A stretch of 64,000 nucleotides of DNA from Pectobacterium aquaticum (GTDB lineage: Bacteria; Pseudomonadota; Gammaproteobacteria; Enterobacterales; Enterobacteriaceae): positions 2,728,001 to 2,792,000 of the forward strand of contig NZ_CP086253.1 in NCBI RefSeq assembly GCF_003382565.3. The letters run 5' to 3'. The notes beneath the pieces were generated by a model, which was given only the letters and a program-made list of their open reading frames with translations, ran no database searches and had not been told where the DNA came from. Position numbers and translations under genes: made by a program. The stretch's first letter is position 1. The number at the start of each line of letters is the position of its first letter. Shown here one piece after another: positions 62,214 to 64,000 of the stretch.

Positions 62214-64000
62214 GCCTACAAACAAATTTAAAAGGCCGCTTACGAAATACTTCATTACCTAAAAGTCACGGCCTAATGCCAGTATTTGAGGCGGTGGTAA
62301 ACTCCATTCATTCTATTGAGGAGACTAATAATACCACTGACGGAAAGATTGTTCTTCGCATCAATCGCACCACTCAAGGCAGCCTAGATTTAGACGCAAA
62401 ATCCCAATCGCCAATCATCGGCTTCACTATAATTGATAATGGCTGTGGTTTTGACGAAGCCAACTTTAAATCATTTGAAACCCTAGATTCTGACCACAAA
62501 ATTGACAAGGGGTGCAGGGGTGTTGGCCGCCTGATGTGGCTCAAAGTGTTTGGTCTGGTCGAAGTGGAAAGCCACTTTTTCGATGTTGATGGTGGGCTTA
62601 AAAAACGCATATTCCGCTTCGACGATAAATCGGGAGTCCACGGTGAAACGGTTTTAGAAGCCACATACCAAAAACCTGGCACTATTATAAAACTGCTTGA
62701 TTTTGATGAAAACTTTCGAAAGCAGGTTCCTGCAAAAGGCCAGTCCATAGCCAATCAGTTGCTGGAACATGTTCTATGGTATTTCGTACGACAGGGAAGC
62801 GCATCCAAGATACTTCTAGAAGACGCGGACGAAGTGTTTGACCTAGATCTTTTGCTCCAAGAGCATATGCATGCCAGCGCCTTTCTCGAAACAATTACAA
62901 TTCGTGGCTACCAATTCGAATTAACTCATATCAAATTTCGTGCGTCCGTTAATAAAAAACACCAACTGGCACTCTGCGCAGCTAATCGGCTGGTTAAAGA
63001 AGAGTCCATTCAAGGAAAAATTCCTGGACTGTACGGAAAAATTTCTGACGTTTCAGGTGAGTTTACTTATACATGCTACATATCCTCCGACTACCTGAAC
63101 CAACATGTGCGTAGTGAGCGTACATCGTTTGATATTGCTGAAGATGTTGAGGACATGCTCAACGAAGTAAGCTTTAAAGACATTAGAGAAGCCGTGTTGA
63201 TTCGTACCAAAGAGTACCTGCAAGATGTTCTGGCAGAAAACGTGTCGGCTGGCCGCAGACGAGTGGATGATTTTATCAACAATCATGCTCCACGCTATCG
63301 CCCCATTGCCAATTATGTTGCAGAAGAATTTTTGATCGTTGACCCAGAAAAATCAGACAAAGAGCTGGAGTTACATCTGCATGCTCAGTGGTATGAGGTG
63401 GAGCGTCAGTTGGTGAGCGAAGGCCATGACATCATGCTGCCTCAGAATAAGGAGCATGTAGAAGAATATAAAGAACGGTTAGGCGACTACCTACGCAAAG
63501 CAGGAGACATTAAAAAATCAGATCTTGCCAATTACGTTTCACACCGCAAGGTTATTATCGACCTGTTACAAAAATCTATTGAGCGACTAGAGGACGGAAA
63601 GTACGCCCGTGAAGATATGATTCACGAACTAATCATGCCTATGCGCAAGGATTCCGTCGAGGTTTTCCTAGACTCTTGTAACCTTTGGCTAATCGATGAG
63701 CGCTTGGCATTTCATAACTATTTGGCTTCTGATAAAACGCTCAATTCGATGCCAATCACTGGTAATGACTCAACAAAAGAGCCAGACTTGCTCAGCCTAA
63801 GAGTATTCGATAATCCACTTCTTGTTAACGACCAGAGCAACTTCCCACTTGCAGCCATTACCGTTATCGAAATCAAACGCCCCATGCGTAATGATATGCG
63901 AGAAGGTGAAGAAAAAGACCCTATTGATCAGGCACTCAGTTATTTAGATCGGATACGTGAGGGCAAAGTAACTACAAAATCAGGTCGCCCGATTCCGGGC
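62210..64000 (+). CDS. GHKL ATPase with C-terminal nuclease-like motif (3'-truncated)
   Basis: The frame is open from the GTG at 62210 to the window edge (597 residues). It has the GHKL motifs of an ATP-binding protein: N-box FEAVVNSIHS (E27, N31), G1 box DNGCGF (76-81) and G2 KGCRGVGRL (100-108). Near the visible C-terminus the segment EPDLLSLRVFDNPLL ... TVIEIKRP resembles a PD-(D/E)xK site (D, E-x-K). The start overlaps the Shedu-like stop, so it belongs to the same operon. GHKL ATPases appear in several defence systems. The true length is unknown. Confidence 0.78.
   Translation, partial: MSLQTNLKGRLRNTSLPKSHGLMPVFEAVVNSIHSIEETNNTTDGKIVLRINRTTQGSLDLDAKSQSPIIGFTIIDNGCGFDEANFKSFETLDSDHKIDKGCRGVGRLMWLKVFGLVEVESHFFDVDGGLKKRIFRFDDKSGVHGETVLEATYQKPGTIIKLLDFDENFRKQVPAKGQSIANQLLEHVLWYFVRQGSASKILLEDADEVFDLDLLLQEHMHASAFLETITIRGYQFELTHIKFRASVNKKHQLALCAANRLVKEESIQGKIPGLYGKISDVSGEFTYTCYISSDYLNQHVRSERTSFDIAEDVEDMLNEVSFKDIREAVLIRTKEYLQDVLAENVSAGRRRVDDFINNHAPRYRPIANYVAEEFLIVDPEKSDKELELHLHAQWYEVERQLVSEGHDIMLPQNKEHVEEYKERLGDYLRKAGDIKKSDLANYVSHRKVIIDLLQKSIERLEDGKYAREDMIHELIMPMRKDSVEVFLDSCNLWLIDERLAFHNYLASDKTLNSMPITGNDSTKEPDLLSLRVFDNPLLVNDQSNFPLAAITVIEIKRPMRNDMREGEEKDPIDQALSYLDRIREGKVTTKSGRPIPG

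Noticed and set aside
1..64000. CRISPR arrays
   Set aside because: No series of regularly spaced direct repeats was seen anywhere in the window.

Overview
The window comes from a gammaproteobacterium of the order Enterobacterales. The left 3.9 kb is ordinary chromosome: a GGEEF diguanylate cyclase, a Pmp3/YqaE-type membrane peptide, an LprI-like lysozyme-inhibitor family protein, mtfA and an asparagine tRNA. A soft-rot plant pathogen (Pectobacterium or a relative) is my best guess for the host, but that is an impression from the core genes and not a proof.

From the 3' end of tRNA-Asn (about 3848) to the right edge lies one large integrative and conjugative element. Its integrase closely resembles, from memory, the P4-type integrase of the Yersinia high-pathogenicity island. 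The 17-bp att core at the tRNA end, the AlpA-like factor, the virB1-virB11 set, a structured oriT-like region and the CloDF13-type mobB/mobC pair all match the ICEEc1/ICEKp1 family. Yersiniabactin genes are absent. The right end of the element (attR) was not found, so it probably continues beyond 64000.

The left cargo block (5.4-27 kb) is a patchwork of small metabolic and regulatory units. These are an Lrp/LysE pair, a broken GMC oxidoreductase, a divergent SDR/TetR pair with two palindromic operators, a D-tartrate unit (LysR, tarD, FAH-family hydrolase, ACS-type MFS permease) split by an ISAs1-family insertion with perfect 10-bp target duplications, AraC and TetR regulators, and an NADP-binding reductase. 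Last comes an AT-rich cluster: LysR, MDR reductase, then a six-gene operon of MFS exporter, tandem-GNAT protein, VAO-type flavin oxidase, acyl-CoA-dehydrogenase-like flavoprotein, SDR and cupin. That operon looks like a small-molecule tailoring, export or detoxification pathway I cannot name.

The transfer block (27-45 kb) holds accessory ICE genes (a frameshifted ORF, AlpA, DUF2857, TraR/DksA zinc finger), virB1-virB11 including a virB3-virB4 fusion and an EexN-like lipoprotein, a TrbM/KikA-like protein, a hairpin-rich non-coding oriT candidate, mobB, mobC and a DNA methyltransferase overlapping mobC.

The right block (45-64 kb) is a defence and anti-defence island. It has two genes in a cassette-like setting, a SIR2-HerA pair, an ArdC-type antirestriction protein, an IS3-family insertion, and one co-directional operon of HTH regulator, HsdR, AAA ATPase, HsdM, HsdS, a frameshifted Shedu-like nuclease and a GHKL-ATPase/nuclease-like protein cut by the window edge. 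This extended type I restriction operon is the best candidate for an incompletely described system.
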